A stretch of DNA of 64,000 nt from Shewanella halifaxensis HAW-EB4. Its GTDB lineage: Bacteria > Pseudomonadota > Gammaproteobacteria > Enterobacterales > Shewanellaceae. Each line of letters begins with the position of its first letter. The first letter of the stretch is position 1. The notes under the pieces are model-generated. The model saw only the letters and a program-made list of their open reading frames with translations, searched no databases and was not told the DNA's origin. Shown piece after piece: positions 17,651 to 26,782 of the stretch. Both the position numbers and the translations under genes were made by a program. Where the stretch lies: positions 1-64,000 of the forward strand of contig NC_010334.1 in NCBI RefSeq assembly GCF_000019185.1. Direction: 5' to 3'.

Positions 17651-18814
17651 TTATGGACGCTCGAAGATAGTTGCAATACCTTGGCCTAGACCAATACACA
17701 TGGTCGCAAGACCATACTTAGCATCTTTAGCTTCCATCAGGTTGATAAGCGTGGTTGAGATACGCGTACCCGAGCAACCTAGTGGATGACCCAGTGCAAT
17801 CGCACCACCGTTAAGGTTGACCTTCTCATCGACTACATCCATCAAGCCTAAGTCTTTTACACAGGGTAGAGACTGCGCGGCAAAAGCTTCGTTAAGCTCG
17901 ATAACGTCTAGGTCATCAACGGTGAGGCCTGCACGCTTAAGGGCTTTTTGAGTGGCGGGTACTGGGCCGTAACCCATAATAGCGGCATCACAACCTGCAA
18001 TCGCCATAGAACGAATACGTGCGCGAATTGGTAGGCCTAGCGCTTTGGCTTTCTCTTCTTCCATCACTAGCATGGCTGAAGCGCCATCAGAAAGTGCAGA
18101 TGAGGTACCCGCTGTCACCGTGCCGTTGGCTGGGTCAAAAGCTGGGCGTAAACCTGATAGTGACTCCATCGATGTTTCAGGGCGGATCACTTCATCATGG
18201 TCTACTCTAATCAGGGCGCCATCGGCATCGTGACCTTCAATAGCCACAATCTCGTTAGCGAAACGGCCTTCAACCGTTGCAGCATGAGCGCGTTGATGTG
18301 AACGTACGGCAAAAGCGTCTTGTTGCTCACGGGTAATGCCGTGCATCTTACCTAGCATCTCTGCGGTCAGACCCATCATGGCAGAGCCCTTCGCTACGTT
18401 GTTGGCAAGACCTGGGTGAAAGTCGACGCCATGGTTCATTGGTACATGACCCATATGTTCAACACCACCTACGATAAAGGTATCGCCTTGGCCTGTCATA
18501 ATGGCGCGCGCTGCTTGATGCAGTGCATCCATCGATGAACCACATAAACGGTTTACGGTAACAGCACCGACTTGTTTTGGAATGCCAGCGAGTAGGGCGG
18601 CGTTGCGGGCAATATTAAAGCCTTGCTCAAGGGTTTGCTGCACACAACCCCACATCACATCTTCAATGGTGTTTGGGTCAAGCTTTGGGTTGCGCTCAAG
18701 TAGTGACTTCATTAGTTCTGCAGAGAGGGTTTCTGCACGCACATTTCTAAATACTCCAGCCTTTGAGCGGCCCATTGGAGTACGAATGCAATCTACGATA
18801 ACGGCATTTTTCAT
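17651..18814 (-). CDS. fadA: 3-ketoacyl-CoA thiolase FadA
   Basis: FadA cleaves 3-ketoacyl-CoA with CoA to acetyl-CoA and a shortened acyl-CoA, the last step of beta-oxidation, in an alpha2-beta2 complex with FadB. The 387-residue product equals E. coli FadA in length. It has the nucleophile in VNRLCGSSMDALH (about Cys91), NEAFAAQSL, the GGAIALGHPLGCSGTR histidine motif (about 343) and the C-terminal CIGLGQG cysteine (about 373). It lies 18 bases after fadB. Confidence 0.97.
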   Translation of the reverse strand: MKNAVIVDCIRTPMGRSKAGVFRNVRAETLSAELMKSLLERNPKLDPNTIEDVMWGCVQQTLEQGFNIARNAALLAGIPKQVGAVTVNRLCGSSMDALHQAARAIMTGQGDTFIVGGVEHMGHVPMNHGVDFHPGLANNVAKGSAMMGLTAEMLGKMHGITREQQDAFAVRSHQRAHAATVEGRFANEIVAIEGHDADGALIRVDHDEVIRPETSMESLSGLRPAFDPANGTVTAGTSSALSDGASAMLVMEEEKAKALGLPIRARIRSMAIAGCDAAIMGYGPVPATQKALKRAGLTVDDLDVIELNEAFAAQSLPCVKDLGLMDVVDEKVNLNGGAIALGHPLGCSGTRISTTLINLMEAKDAKYGLATMCIGLGQGIATIFERP

Positions 18815-18832
18815 TGTTCTAATCCTTCCTGC

Positions 18833-20986
18833 TTAAGCCTGCTGGTAGTAGCTGCCATTGTTGGCGGCAAGTTCACGCATAGTGTCGGTTACTTGGTATA
18901 GACCACCTAAGTGTGCGTATTTGTCTGCTAGTGCAACAAAGTTAGCGACACCTATGGTATCTAGGTAACGGAATACACCGCCTCTAAATGGTGGGAAGCC
19001 AAGGCCGTAAACTAAGCCCATATCCGCTTCAGCAGGCGAAGCGATAATTCCTTCTTCAAGGCAGCGAACTGTCTCGATAATCATAGGGATCATAGTGCGA
19101 GCGATGATCTCATCTGATTCAAATGCTTTTTGCTCACCAAACTCAGCTTGCAGTAATTCATAGCTGGTTGGATCTAAATCTTTCTTTGGCTTGCCGCGAT
19201 GGTCAACCGAATACTGATAGAAACCTTTATTGTTTTTCTGGCCGAAGCGCTCGGCTTCGAACATAACATCGATAGCATCTTTACCTGACTTACCCATGCG
19301 GTCAGGGAAGCCTTCAGCCATAACTGCTTGTGCATGATGACCAGTATCTAGGCCTACAACATCAAGAAGGTAAGCAGGGCCCATTGGCCAACCAAATTGC
19401 TTCTCCATCACTTTATCGATAGCGGCAAAATCAGCACCATCGGCAAGTAGGCCACTAAAGCCGGCAAAGTACGGGAAGAGTACTCGGTTTACAAAGAAGC
19501 CTGGGCAGTCATTAACCACTATAGGCGTCTTGCCCATTTTGCTGGCGTAAGCCACTACTGAGGCAACCGTTTCGTCAGAGCTGTTTTCACCACGAATGAC
19601 TTCGACTAGCGGCATCTTGTGTACCGGGTTGAAGAAGTGCATACCACAGAAGCGCTCAGGCTTTTTAAGGCTCTTGGCTAGTAGGTTAATTGATATAGTC
19701 GATGTGTTTGAAGTGATAATGGCATCTTCACTGACATGCTCTTCAACCTCTGCCAGCACCATAGATTTTACTTTTGGATGCTCGACAACCGCTTCAACGA
19801 TGATATCAGTATCTTTTACTGGAGCGTAATCGAGTGCTGGAGTGATGTTATTCAGCACCGTAGCCATCTTGGCTGGTGTTGAGCGTCCGCGTTTAACTTG
19901 TGCAGTTAATAGCTTAGCGGCTTCACCTAAACCTAAATCGAGTGCGGGTTGGGCAATATCTTTCATCACAATCGGCGTGCCCTTGCTGGCACTTTGATAT
20001 GCGATACCGCCGCCCATGATGCCGGCGCCGAGTACCGCTGCCGAGTTTACCTTCTTAGCCAGCTTGCCTGCTTTCTTGGCTTTGCCTTTTACGAGCTGGT
20101 CATTAAGGAAGATACCAATCAGTGCCTGTGCGACTTCTGTCTTGGCAAGCTTTATAAATGCTTGATGTTCTATTTGTAGTGCTTCAGCGCGGCCGCACTG
20201 CGCGGCTTGCTCGATAACGCTAATCACAGCCATTGGTGCTGGGTAGTGTTTACCTGCAATCTTAAAGACCATACCTTTTGCGGTTGCGAAAGACATCATG
20301 GCTTCGAGTTTTGGTAGCGTAAGCGGTGCCAGCTTCTTAGCGCGGCGGGTCTGCCAATCAAGTTTTTCTGCCATGGCGTCTTTGAGCATTCTTAATGCCG
20401 CGGGTCTAAGTTGCTCTGGAGCAACAACTGCATCGATGGCACCAACTTTAAGTGCGGCGTCTGGACGCTGGTCTTTGCCTGATGTGATCCACTCAAGTGC
20501 GTTGTCGGCACCAATTACACGAGGTAGGCGCACGGTACCACCAAAGCCCGGGATAATACCTAGCTTAGTTTCTGGTAGGCCAATACGGGCTGTGGTGTCT
20601 GCTATACGGAAGTCGGTAGCTAGAATGGTTTCGCAACCGGCACCCAGCGCAAAGCCATTAATTGCAGAAAGAGTTGGGAAGGGCAGATCTTCTAATTTGT
20701 TGAATACAACGTTGGCTTGCTCTAGCCAAGACTGTAAGACTGCATCCTCTTCGGCGAACAATCCTAGGAATTCTGTGATATCGGCACCAACGATGAAAGC
20801 GTCTTTCGCTGAACTTAGCATTAGAGCCTTGATGCTAGTGTCTTGTTTGATGCTGTCGAGTGCAGCATTTAACGAGTCGATGGTTTCCCTGTCGAACTTA
20901 TTAACCGAACCTTGTGCCTTGAAGCACAAATGCGCGATGTTGTCTTCGAGTAACTCAACCTCAATTGTAGGGCTTTGGTAGATCAT
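18833..20986 (-). CDS. fadB: Multifunctional fatty acid oxidation complex alpha subunit FadB
   Basis: FadB combines enoyl-CoA hydratase/isomerase (N-terminal about 190 residues) and 3-hydroxyacyl-CoA dehydrogenase activities. The 717-residue length is close to E. coli FadB (729). Visible are FGLGAG-type crotonase segment INGFALGAGCETILATDFR, the Rossmann motif VLGAGIMGGGIAYQSASKG near residue 315, GMHFFNPVHKMPLVE, and FPPFRGGVFRYLD near the end. ATG 20986 has AAGGAAGCA before it. It is the promoter-proximal gene of fadBA; a PsrA-like operator lies 152 bases upstream. Confidence 0.97.
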   Translation of the reverse strand: MIYQSPTIEVELLEDNIAHLCFKAQGSVNKFDRETIDSLNAALDSIKQDTSIKALMLSSAKDAFIVGADITEFLGLFAEEDAVLQSWLEQANVVFNKLEDLPFPTLSAINGFALGAGCETILATDFRIADTTARIGLPETKLGIIPGFGGTVRLPRVIGADNALEWITSGKDQRPDAALKVGAIDAVVAPEQLRPAALRMLKDAMAEKLDWQTRRAKKLAPLTLPKLEAMMSFATAKGMVFKIAGKHYPAPMAVISVIEQAAQCGRAEALQIEHQAFIKLAKTEVAQALIGIFLNDQLVKGKAKKAGKLAKKVNSAAVLGAGIMGGGIAYQSASKGTPIVMKDIAQPALDLGLGEAAKLLTAQVKRGRSTPAKMATVLNNITPALDYAPVKDTDIIVEAVVEHPKVKSMVLAEVEEHVSEDAIITSNTSTISINLLAKSLKKPERFCGMHFFNPVHKMPLVEVIRGENSSDETVASVVAYASKMGKTPIVVNDCPGFFVNRVLFPYFAGFSGLLADGADFAAIDKVMEKQFGWPMGPAYLLDVVGLDTGHHAQAVMAEGFPDRMGKSGKDAIDVMFEAERFGQKNNKGFYQYSVDHRGKPKKDLDPTSYELLQAEFGEQKAFESDEIIARTMIPMIIETVRCLEEGIIASPAEADMGLVYGLGFPPFRGGVFRYLDTIGVANFVALADKYAHLGGLYQVTDTMRELAANNGSYYQQA

Positions 20987-21137
20987 TGCTTGCTTCCTTA
21001 TAGCTTAAGTTCACGCTTCAGATCATTAATGATTTTATTATCTGAATGTGACTTTCTTTGTCACGGCAGCCTAGGTCATCATTTGACCAGTTACCGCCCA
21101 GTGTGCGACTAATCACAAAAAAATACAACACCCAATT

Positions 21138-21151
21138 TAAACGGTCGTTTG
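21138..21151. promoter_or_regulatory. Probable PsrA-type operator upstream of fadB
   Basis: TAAACGGTCGTTTG contains AAAC-N4-GTTT with flanking bases, an inverted repeat of the form described for the TetR-family fatty-acid regulator PsrA in Pseudomonas and predicted in Shewanella. It lies in the 362-bp fadB/pepQ divergent region, which holds no other gene that I can see. Assignment to PsrA is inference from the motif and the target operon. Confidence 0.55.
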
Positions 21152-21348
21152 GTTTTTTCTGTTTGTGAAATTATAACTATTAAAAATCAGTATTTTATTT
21201 ATAGGTGATTCGATTTTTGATTCAAGAATTGCCTGCTAGAGCTTAGCCGTAAAAGCGAATAACGTGTTTGCCGAAAAATTAATTGGCTATGTGATAGACT
21301 GAGTCAGTGTCGATAAATTGGCTAAATAATAACAATAGGGTAACCCTC

Positions 21349-22671
21349 ATGGAACAGTTAGCGCGCCTCTATCATGACCATCTTCGAGTGCTAAATCAGC
21401 GTGTCTGCGAAATTCTCTCTCGTGAAAACTTATCGGGGCTCGTTATCCATTCCGGTCAGCCCCATAGACAGTTTTTAGATGATTTGGATTATCCATTTAA
21501 GGTGAACCCCCACTTTAAGGCTTGGTTACCCGTTATCGATAACCCTAACTCTTGGTTGGTGGTGAACGGCACTGACAAACCACTGTTAATTTTTTATCGC
21601 CCAGTCGACTTTTGGCATAAGGTGGCCGATGAACCTAACGAGTTTTGGGCTGAGCATGTTGATATTAAGTTTCTTACCAAGGCGGATAAAGTCGCTGAAT
21701 ATCTTCCCGCAGATATTGATGAGTGGGCTTATATTGGTGAGCATTTAGATGTTGCCGATGTGTTGGGCTTTGCTCGGAGAAATCCTGATTCGGTATTGAG
21801 CTACCTTAATTATCACCGCGCAACAAAAACCGAGTATGAGTTGGCTTGTATGCGTAAAGCTAACGAAATAGCGGTGACCGGGCATCAAGCGGCAAAAACG
21901 GCTTTTTATAATGGTGCTAGTGAGTTTGAGATCTTGCAGGTTTATCTGTCGGCTATTTCACAAGGTGAGAATCAAGTGCCTTATAGCAGCATCGTCGCAC
22001 TCAACGAAAACTCAGCTATTTTGCATTACACCGCACTTGAACATACCGCGCCTGCACAGCGTCGCTCGTTTTTAATCGATGCCGGTGCTAACTTTAATGG
22101 CTACGCCTCTGATATTACCCGCAGCTATGCCTTCGAAAAGAATATTTTCGATGATTTGATTACTGCAATCGACAATATGCAGTTACAGATCATTAATCTG
22201 ATGCAGCCCGGTGTGAGCTATGCGCAATTGCACGTTGAAACTCATTATAAGTTAGCGCAGATCTTGTTGGATTTTGATATTGTCAGCGGCGATGTTCAGG
22301 GACTGGTCGAGCAGGGCATCACGAGTGTGTTTTTCCCCCATGGATTAGGCCATATGTTGGGCATACAGGTTCACGATATGGGCGGTTTCCTTGGTGATGA
22401 TAAGGGAGCGCATATTGCGGTGCCAGAGGCACATCCATTCTTGCGTTGTACCCGAGAGTTAGATGTTAATCAGGTTCTGACGATTGAGCCTGGCGTTTAT
22501 ATTATTGATTCGCTGTTAAATGAACTGAAACAGGACAAGCGCCAATCACAAATAAACTGGAATACAGTAGAGGTGTTACGCCCGTTTGGCGGTATTCGTA
22601 TTGAAGATAACGTGATTGTTCATCGCGATCGTATCGAGAATATGACGCGTAATTGGGGTCTTAACCGTTAG
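21349..22671 (+). CDS. pepQ: Xaa-Pro dipeptidase PepQ
   Basis: PepQ is a cytoplasmic dinuclear metallopeptidase that splits dipeptides with C-terminal proline. The 440-residue product (E. coli 443) starts MEQLARLYHDHLRVLNQRV. M24 metal ligands are visible in LIDAGANFNGYASDITRSYAF (two Asp), FFPHGLGHMLGIQVHD (His), LTIEPGVYI (Glu) and GGIRIEDNV (Glu). The open frame reaches 21307 upstream, but ATG 21349 has AGGG at good spacing and matches PepQ. In E. coli pepQ is also divergent from fadBA and followed by yigZ, as here. Confidence 0.96.
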   Translation: MEQLARLYHDHLRVLNQRVCEILSRENLSGLVIHSGQPHRQFLDDLDYPFKVNPHFKAWLPVIDNPNSWLVVNGTDKPLLIFYRPVDFWHKVADEPNEFWAEHVDIKFLTKADKVAEYLPADIDEWAYIGEHLDVADVLGFARRNPDSVLSYLNYHRATKTEYELACMRKANEIAVTGHQAAKTAFYNGASEFEILQVYLSAISQGENQVPYSSIVALNENSAILHYTALEHTAPAQRRSFLIDAGANFNGYASDITRSYAFEKNIFDDLITAIDNMQLQIINLMQPGVSYAQLHVETHYKLAQILLDFDIVSGDVQGLVEQGITSVFFPHGLGHMLGIQVHDMGGFLGDDKGAHIAVPEAHPFLRCTRELDVNQVLTIEPGVYIIDSLLNELKQDKRQSQINWNTVEVLRPFGGIRIEDNVIVHRDRIENMTRNWGLNR

Positions 22672-22739
22672 TCTTAAGCCATATTACGGACAATCGTTGA
22701 TGATAAAAGGTCTAAAGGTAATCAGTTGAGAGAAATATT

Positions 22740-23354
22740 TTGAGTGAGAGTTATCTCATCCCTGCAGCAGAGTTACTGATTGAAGAAGAGATAAAGCATA
22801 GTCGCTTTATCTCTTTTCTATTTCACTGCCAGTCCAGCGAAGAGCTTAAGTGTGTACTTACTAACTTGAAGGTTGAGTACCCTGGAGCTAACCATTATTG
22901 TTACGCGTTTGTCGCTGGAGCACCAAATGACAGCATTAATATTGGTTCTAGTGATGACGGTGAACCTTCAGGGAGTGCGGGGCGACCAATGTTAGCCGCT
23001 TTACAAGGGGCGAATATTGGCGAAATCGGTGCCGTTGTGATCCGTTATTTTGGTGGTACCAAGTTGGGTGTTGGTGGATTGGTTAGGGCATATAGCTCTG
23101 GCATTAAACAAGCTATTCCTCAAATTGAGACGCAGTTAAAGCAGATCCGTTATCCCGGAAAATTGCTGTGTGAATATCATCAGCTTAAGGATGTTGAGCA
23201 TATTTTTGCTCAGTTTGATGTGTTGATTGAAGATAAGCAGTTTAGCGACAAAATTGTGATTCAGTTTGCGATCCCCAAGATCTTTAAGGAGCCGTTGAAT
23301 CTTGATTTGGCGACCATGAGTAAGGGACAGTTAAAGGCGCTATTTGACGATTAG
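22740..23354 (+). CDS. yigZ: YigZ / IMPACT family protein
   Basis: Member of the UPF0029/IMPACT family, whose function in bacteria is not settled; E. coli YigZ resembles IMPACT, a eukaryotic regulator linked to Gcn2. The 204-residue product contains KHSRFISFLF, the family core SSDDGEPSGSAGRPMLAALQG and VVIRYFGGTKLGVGGLVRAY, and a C-terminal domain. The start appears to be TTG at 22740 (MSESYLIPAAELL), which matches the family N-terminus; no ATG is available before conserved sequence. It follows pepQ and precedes trkH, matching E. coli pepQ-yigZ-trkH-hemG order. Confidence 0.92.
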   Translation: MSESYLIPAAELLIEEEIKHSRFISFLFHCQSSEELKCVLTNLKVEYPGANHYCYAFVAGAPNDSINIGSSDDGEPSGSAGRPMLAALQGANIGEIGAVVIRYFGGTKLGVGGLVRAYSSGIKQAIPQIETQLKQIRYPGKLLCEYHQLKDVEHIFAQFDVLIEDKQFSDKIVIQFAIPKIFKEPLNLDLATMSKGQLKALFDD

Positions 23355-23477
23355 TTTTACAATAAATGATTTTTTATAATCGAGTAGCAGGATTATTCAA
23401 GCTTGCGAATCGGTTGTGAACTTTTTTTAATAAGTATGCGAGAATGCGCTTGAGTAAGGCGCTAGCGATGGATACCA

Positions 23478-24935
23478 ATGCAATATCGAACAATTATAAG
23501 AATTACTGGCCTATTGATGGGGCTGTTTTCTTTATCTTTACTTCCTCCAGCTCTTGTTGCTGTTATCTATAAAGATGGCGGCGGCATGGCATTTATTCAG
23601 GCTTTTGTATTGTGCCTGATTTTGGGCTTTACACTCTGGTATCCCAACCGCTCGCATCGAAAAGATCTGCGAACCCGAGAAGGTTTCTTGCTGGTCGTTA
23701 TGTTTTGGGTCGTGCTGGGCTCCATCGGTGCCGTACCGTTTATCTTCTCTGGCCAGCCCTCTCTTAGTTTAACCGACAGTTTTTTTGAGTCTTTTTCAGC
23801 GCTGACGACGACGGGTGCGACAGTGATTGTTGGCCTAGATAGCCTGCCAAAAGCGATCCTATTTTATCGCCACCTGTTGCAGTGGCTAGGTGGCATGGGG
23901 ATCATTGTATTAGCCGTGGCTATTTTGCCTGTACTCGGTGTCGGGGGAATGCAGCTTTATCGCGCCGAAATGCCGGGGCCAGTTAAAGACAGCAAGATGA
24001 CGCCGAGAATTGCCGAAACCGCTAAGGCGCTGTGGTATATCTACTTAGCGTTAACGGTCGCCTGCGCCGTTGCCTATTGGCTGGCAGGAATGGATGTTTT
24101 CGACGCTATCTGTCACTCATTCTCGACCATTGCCATCGGTGGCTTCTCTACCCACGACGCGAGTATGGGTTACTTTAATAGCCCAACAATCAATTTGATC
24201 TGCGTCGTGTTCCTGTTGATTGCCGCGCTGAACTTTAGCCTACACTTTGCCGCATTCTCACGCCGTGGTATTAACTTACGAGTCTACTTTAAAGACGCCG
24301 AATTTAAGGTACTAATTGCGATTCAGCTGGTACTAACGGCCATCTGTTTTGTCACACTTTATGGCTCCGGCATTTATGACTCGGCAGAAGAAACCTTCGA
24401 CTATGCACTGTTTCAGGCGGTTTCTATCTCTACCACTGCAGGTTTTGGTACCGAGAGCTTCCACGCTTGGCCATTGTTCCTGCCGATATTGTTAATCTTC
24501 TCTAGTTTTATTGGTGGTAGTGGTGGCTCTACTGCTGGTGGTATTAAAGTTATTCGGGTGATTTTACTCTTGCTTCAAGGTTCGCGTGAGCTTAAGCGTT
24601 TAGTTCATCCACGCGGCATGTTCTCAATTAGAATTAGTGGTAATGCACTGCCTGATAGAGTCATCGATGCGGTGTGGGGCTTCTTCTCGGCTTACGCCTT
24701 AGTCTTTGTGGTATGTATGCTTATTCTGATGGCGTTAGGAATGGACGCCATTACCGCATTTAGTGCTACTGCGGCCTGTTTGAATAACCTCGGTCCAGGT
24801 CTTGGAGAGGTTGCAAGTAACTATGCGAGTATCGGCGATGGCGAAAAATGGGTGCTATTGTTTGCCATGCTATTTGGCCGTTTAGAGGTATTCACCTTGC
24901 TGATCTTATTTACCCCCACATTTTGGAAGAACTAA
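23478..24935 (+). CDS. trkH: Potassium uptake protein TrkH (copy 1)
   Basis: Integral membrane potassium-translocating subunit of the Trk system, working with the cytoplasmic NAD-binding subunit TrkA. The 485-residue product (E. coli TrkH 483) has about ten or more hydrophobic segments and four selectivity-filter repeats, including SALTTTGATVIVGLDSLP, TIAIGGFSTHD, SISTTAGFGTESFHAWP and CLNNLGPGLGEV. It ends with FGRLEVFTLLILFTPTFWK. It begins the plus-strand pair trkH-hemG. A second TrkH is encoded at 26783-28225 on the opposite strand. Confidence 0.95.
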   Translation: MQYRTIIRITGLLMGLFSLSLLPPALVAVIYKDGGGMAFIQAFVLCLILGFTLWYPNRSHRKDLRTREGFLLVVMFWVVLGSIGAVPFIFSGQPSLSLTDSFFESFSALTTTGATVIVGLDSLPKAILFYRHLLQWLGGMGIIVLAVAILPVLGVGGMQLYRAEMPGPVKDSKMTPRIAETAKALWYIYLALTVACAVAYWLAGMDVFDAICHSFSTIAIGGFSTHDASMGYFNSPTINLICVVFLLIAALNFSLHFAAFSRRGINLRVYFKDAEFKVLIAIQLVLTAICFVTLYGSGIYDSAEETFDYALFQAVSISTTAGFGTESFHAWPLFLPILLIFSSFIGGSGGSTAGGIKVIRVILLLLQGSRELKRLVHPRGMFSIRISGNALPDRVIDAVWGFFSAYALVFVVCMLILMALGMDAITAFSATAACLNNLGPGLGEVASNYASIGDGEKWVLLFAMLFGRLEVFTLLILFTPTFWKN

Positions 24936-25074
24936 ATCGGGAGAGTTCGTACCGTTATTAAGGGCTAAGCTGGCGTTAATTTTCAGCGAGTATAGTGAGC
25001 TGAATACAGACCTTTGACCCTAGCTTAAATTAAGATTTTGAATCTAGTTTGAATCGGAAAATAGTAGGAAATTA

Positions 25075-25602
25075 ATGAACAACACACTAATTATTTACTC
25101 GACAGTTGATGGCCAAACTAAAGCGATTTGTGAGCAGATCAAGAAGATTAACCAAGCGCAGAATGCCAAGGTTACGTTAGCCTCACTCGATGAGGCTGAG
25201 TCTTTAGGATTAGCACAATTTGATAAGATCTTAATTGCTGCTAGCATTCGTTACGGTAAGCATAGACCTGAGCTGTACCAGTTTATTAACCGTCATCACG
25301 CGGTACTGGATGCCAAGCAAAATGCATTTTTTACCGTGAATGTGGTTGCTCGCAAGCCTGAGAAAAATACCCCAGAAACTAACCCCTATATGAAGAAGTT
25401 TTTGCAGTTATCGCTATGGCAGCCACAGCAGTTAGCCGTATTTGCGGGTAAGATTGATTACCCTAAATATCGCTTGTTCGATAAGGTGATGATCCGCTTT
25501 ATTATGTGGATGACCAAGGGCCCAACCGATACTCGCGGAACCTTTGAGTTCACCGACTGGAACAAGGTCGATGAGTTTGCCCACGCATTTGCGGAGCGTT
25601 AA
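25075..25602 (+). CDS. hemG: Menaquinone-dependent protoporphyrinogen IX dehydrogenase (copy 1)
   Basis: HemG is a membrane-associated flavodoxin-like FMN enzyme that oxidises protoporphyrinogen IX to protoporphyrin IX with quinones as acceptors, a late step in haem synthesis. The 175-residue product (E. coli 181) starts MNNTLIIYSTVDGQTKAIC, the FMN phosphate loop, and contains ILIAASIRYGKHRPEL, FFTVNVVARKPEKNTPE with the HemG-specific insert, and GPTDTRGTFEFTDW. It lies 139 bases after trkH copy 1. A paralogue at 26185-26724 shares VNVVAR-PEK and GPTD motifs. Confidence 0.93.
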   Translation: MNNTLIIYSTVDGQTKAICEQIKKINQAQNAKVTLASLDEAESLGLAQFDKILIAASIRYGKHRPELYQFINRHHAVLDAKQNAFFTVNVVARKPEKNTPETNPYMKKFLQLSLWQPQQLAVFAGKIDYPKYRLFDKVMIRFIMWMTKGPTDTRGTFEFTDWNKVDEFAHAFAER

Positions 25603-25622
25603 ATCTGCAATAGTTTACGAAC

Positions 25623-25652
25623 AAAAAAGCCTGCTTAATTGCAGGCTTTTTT
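25623..25652. terminator. Bidirectional terminator between hemG copy 1 and arsR-type gene
   Basis: AAAAAAGCCTGC / GCAGGCTTTTTT stem with loop TTAATT, serving both converging genes. Confidence 0.9.
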
Positions 25653-25666
25653 GTTATGAATTTTTG

Positions 25667-25972
25667 CTAAGCGCAATATTTACGATGCAAGATGGAGATC
25701 ACTTCGGTGACCTGCTCATTCTTTAATGTGTAATACACGATCTGTGAGCTCTTGCGGGTCGCGACTAAGTCTTCAGAGCGCAATACGGCTAAATGCTGTG
25801 ATAGCGCCGACTGGCTGAGAGGAACCGTTTTATTTAACTCGGTTACGCTTAACTCTTTATCCAGTAACAAGCACAAAATCATTAATCGATAGGGGTTCGC
25901 GATAGCCTTAAGCCACTTTGCTGCACTTTCGGCATTGGTGACCATTGCGCTGGCGTCGATTTCTTTTTGCAT
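25667..25972 (-). CDS. ArsR-family transcriptional regulator, BigR/YgaV-like
   Basis: A 101-residue winged-helix repressor. The recognition helix region is VPLSQSALSQHLAVLRSEDLV and the wing RKSSQIVYYTLK. It has only two cysteines, Cys34 (LMILCLLL) and Cys100 (KYCA). This spacing, the SQSALSQHL helix and the terminal cysteine resemble BigR/SqrR/YgaV sensors, which form an intramolecular tetrasulfide or disulfide in response to reactive sulfur or oxidants; no CVC-type arsenic or zinc box is present. It is divergent from hemG copy 2, with an inverted repeat in the shared promoter region at 25997-26014. A persulfide-sensing role is inference. Confidence 0.8.
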   Translation of the reverse strand: MQKEIDASAMVTNAESAAKWLKAIANPYRLMILCLLLDKELSVTELNKTVPLSQSALSQHLAVLRSEDLVATRKSSQIVYYTLKNEQVTEVISILHRKYCA

Positions 25973-25996
25973 ACGATTACTTACTCCATCGCCTTT

Positions 25997-26014
25997 AATT
26001 AGTTTATTCTAATT
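25997..26014. promoter_or_regulatory. Candidate operator of the ArsR-type regulator
   Basis: Inverted repeat AATTAG-N6-CTAATT, 25 bases upstream of the regulator start, within the 212-bp divergent promoter region shared with hemG copy 2. AT-rich inverted repeats at this position are typical ArsR/SmtB operators. Confidence 0.5.
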
Positions 26015-26184
26015 GAACTGGTCTTATAAAACAATCTACTTGTTGAGCATACTTGTGGATTACGGTTATCTCAATTTTTGATGTCGATAATATGAGCTAC
26101 ACCTAATTTGTGATCCATTATCCTTTAAAAACTGCGATTTGCTGTAACAATGGATTTAATAACAAATTTTCAATTGGAATACAG

Positions 26185-26724
26185 ATGAAATCAGTTCTGG
26201 TACTTTATTATTCTCGTGGCGGCCATACAGCTAGAATCAGCCGCGCTATCTCCGACCACTTAGCTAGTCAAGGTCACCAGTGCGACATGATGCATATTAG
26301 TGAGGCGAAGGCCGAAGGTGTCGATTGGGCTAAGTATGATGTTGTTGCTCTCGGTGCTTGTGTACTTTACGGCAGCTATCATAAGTCTGTATTTGAATTC
26401 GCAGCAGCGCATCAAGCTGAATTAAGCGCGAAAGCCTCAAGCTTCTTCAGTGTCAATGTGGTTGCGCGTAACCCAGAAAAATGTGTGCCAGAAAACAATA
26501 AGTATCTACAGAAGTTCATTGAGCTATCAGCGTGGAAACCTAACGACGTGAAGGTGATTGCTGGTAAGGTTGATTACCCTGCTTGGCGTTGGTATGACAG
26601 AATGATGATCCAATTGATCATGAAAATCACCAATGGCCCAACTGATCCAAAAGCTGTGATTGATTATACCGATTGGGATGATGTTAAGGTCTATGCAGAC
26701 CATTTGGTTAGTTTAGCGAAATAA
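26185..26724 (+). CDS. hemG: HemG-like flavodoxin, protoporphyrinogen oxidase family (copy 2)
   Basis: Second HemG-type protein, 179 residues. It starts MKSVLVLYYSRGGHTARIS (FMN loop), with LGACVLYGSYHKSV, FFSVNVVARNPEKCVPENN and GKVDYPAWRWYDRMM, all shared in pattern with the first copy and E. coli HemG. The frame extends to 26110, but the extra residues are unrelated and ATG 26185 has GGAA upstream. Two HemG genes 600 bases apart suggest either redundancy or that one works with another substrate, quinone or stress condition. Its promoter region is shared with the divergent ArsR gene, so regulation by it is likely. Confidence 0.88.
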   Translation: MKSVLVLYYSRGGHTARISRAISDHLASQGHQCDMMHISEAKAEGVDWAKYDVVALGACVLYGSYHKSVFEFAAAHQAELSAKASSFFSVNVVARNPEKCVPENNKYLQKFIELSAWKPNDVKVIAGKVDYPAWRWYDRMMIQLIMKITNGPTDPKAVIDYTDWDDVKVYADHLVSLAK

Positions 26725-26734
26725 ACTCATTAAT

Positions 26735-26763
26735 AAAAAAGCCGCATTTTATGCGGCTTTTTT
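26735..26763. terminator. Bidirectional terminator between hemG copy 2 and trkH copy 2
   Basis: AAAAAAGCCGCAT / ATGCGGCTTTTTT stem with loop TTT, between converging genes. Confidence 0.9.
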
Positions 26764-26782
26764 ATATTTTAAAATTGACGAT

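Noticed and set aside
23473..23481. ATACCAAT at the trkH copy 1 start as a MITE end
   Set aside because: No inverted partner is found within 300 bases, and the sequence overlaps the start codon.
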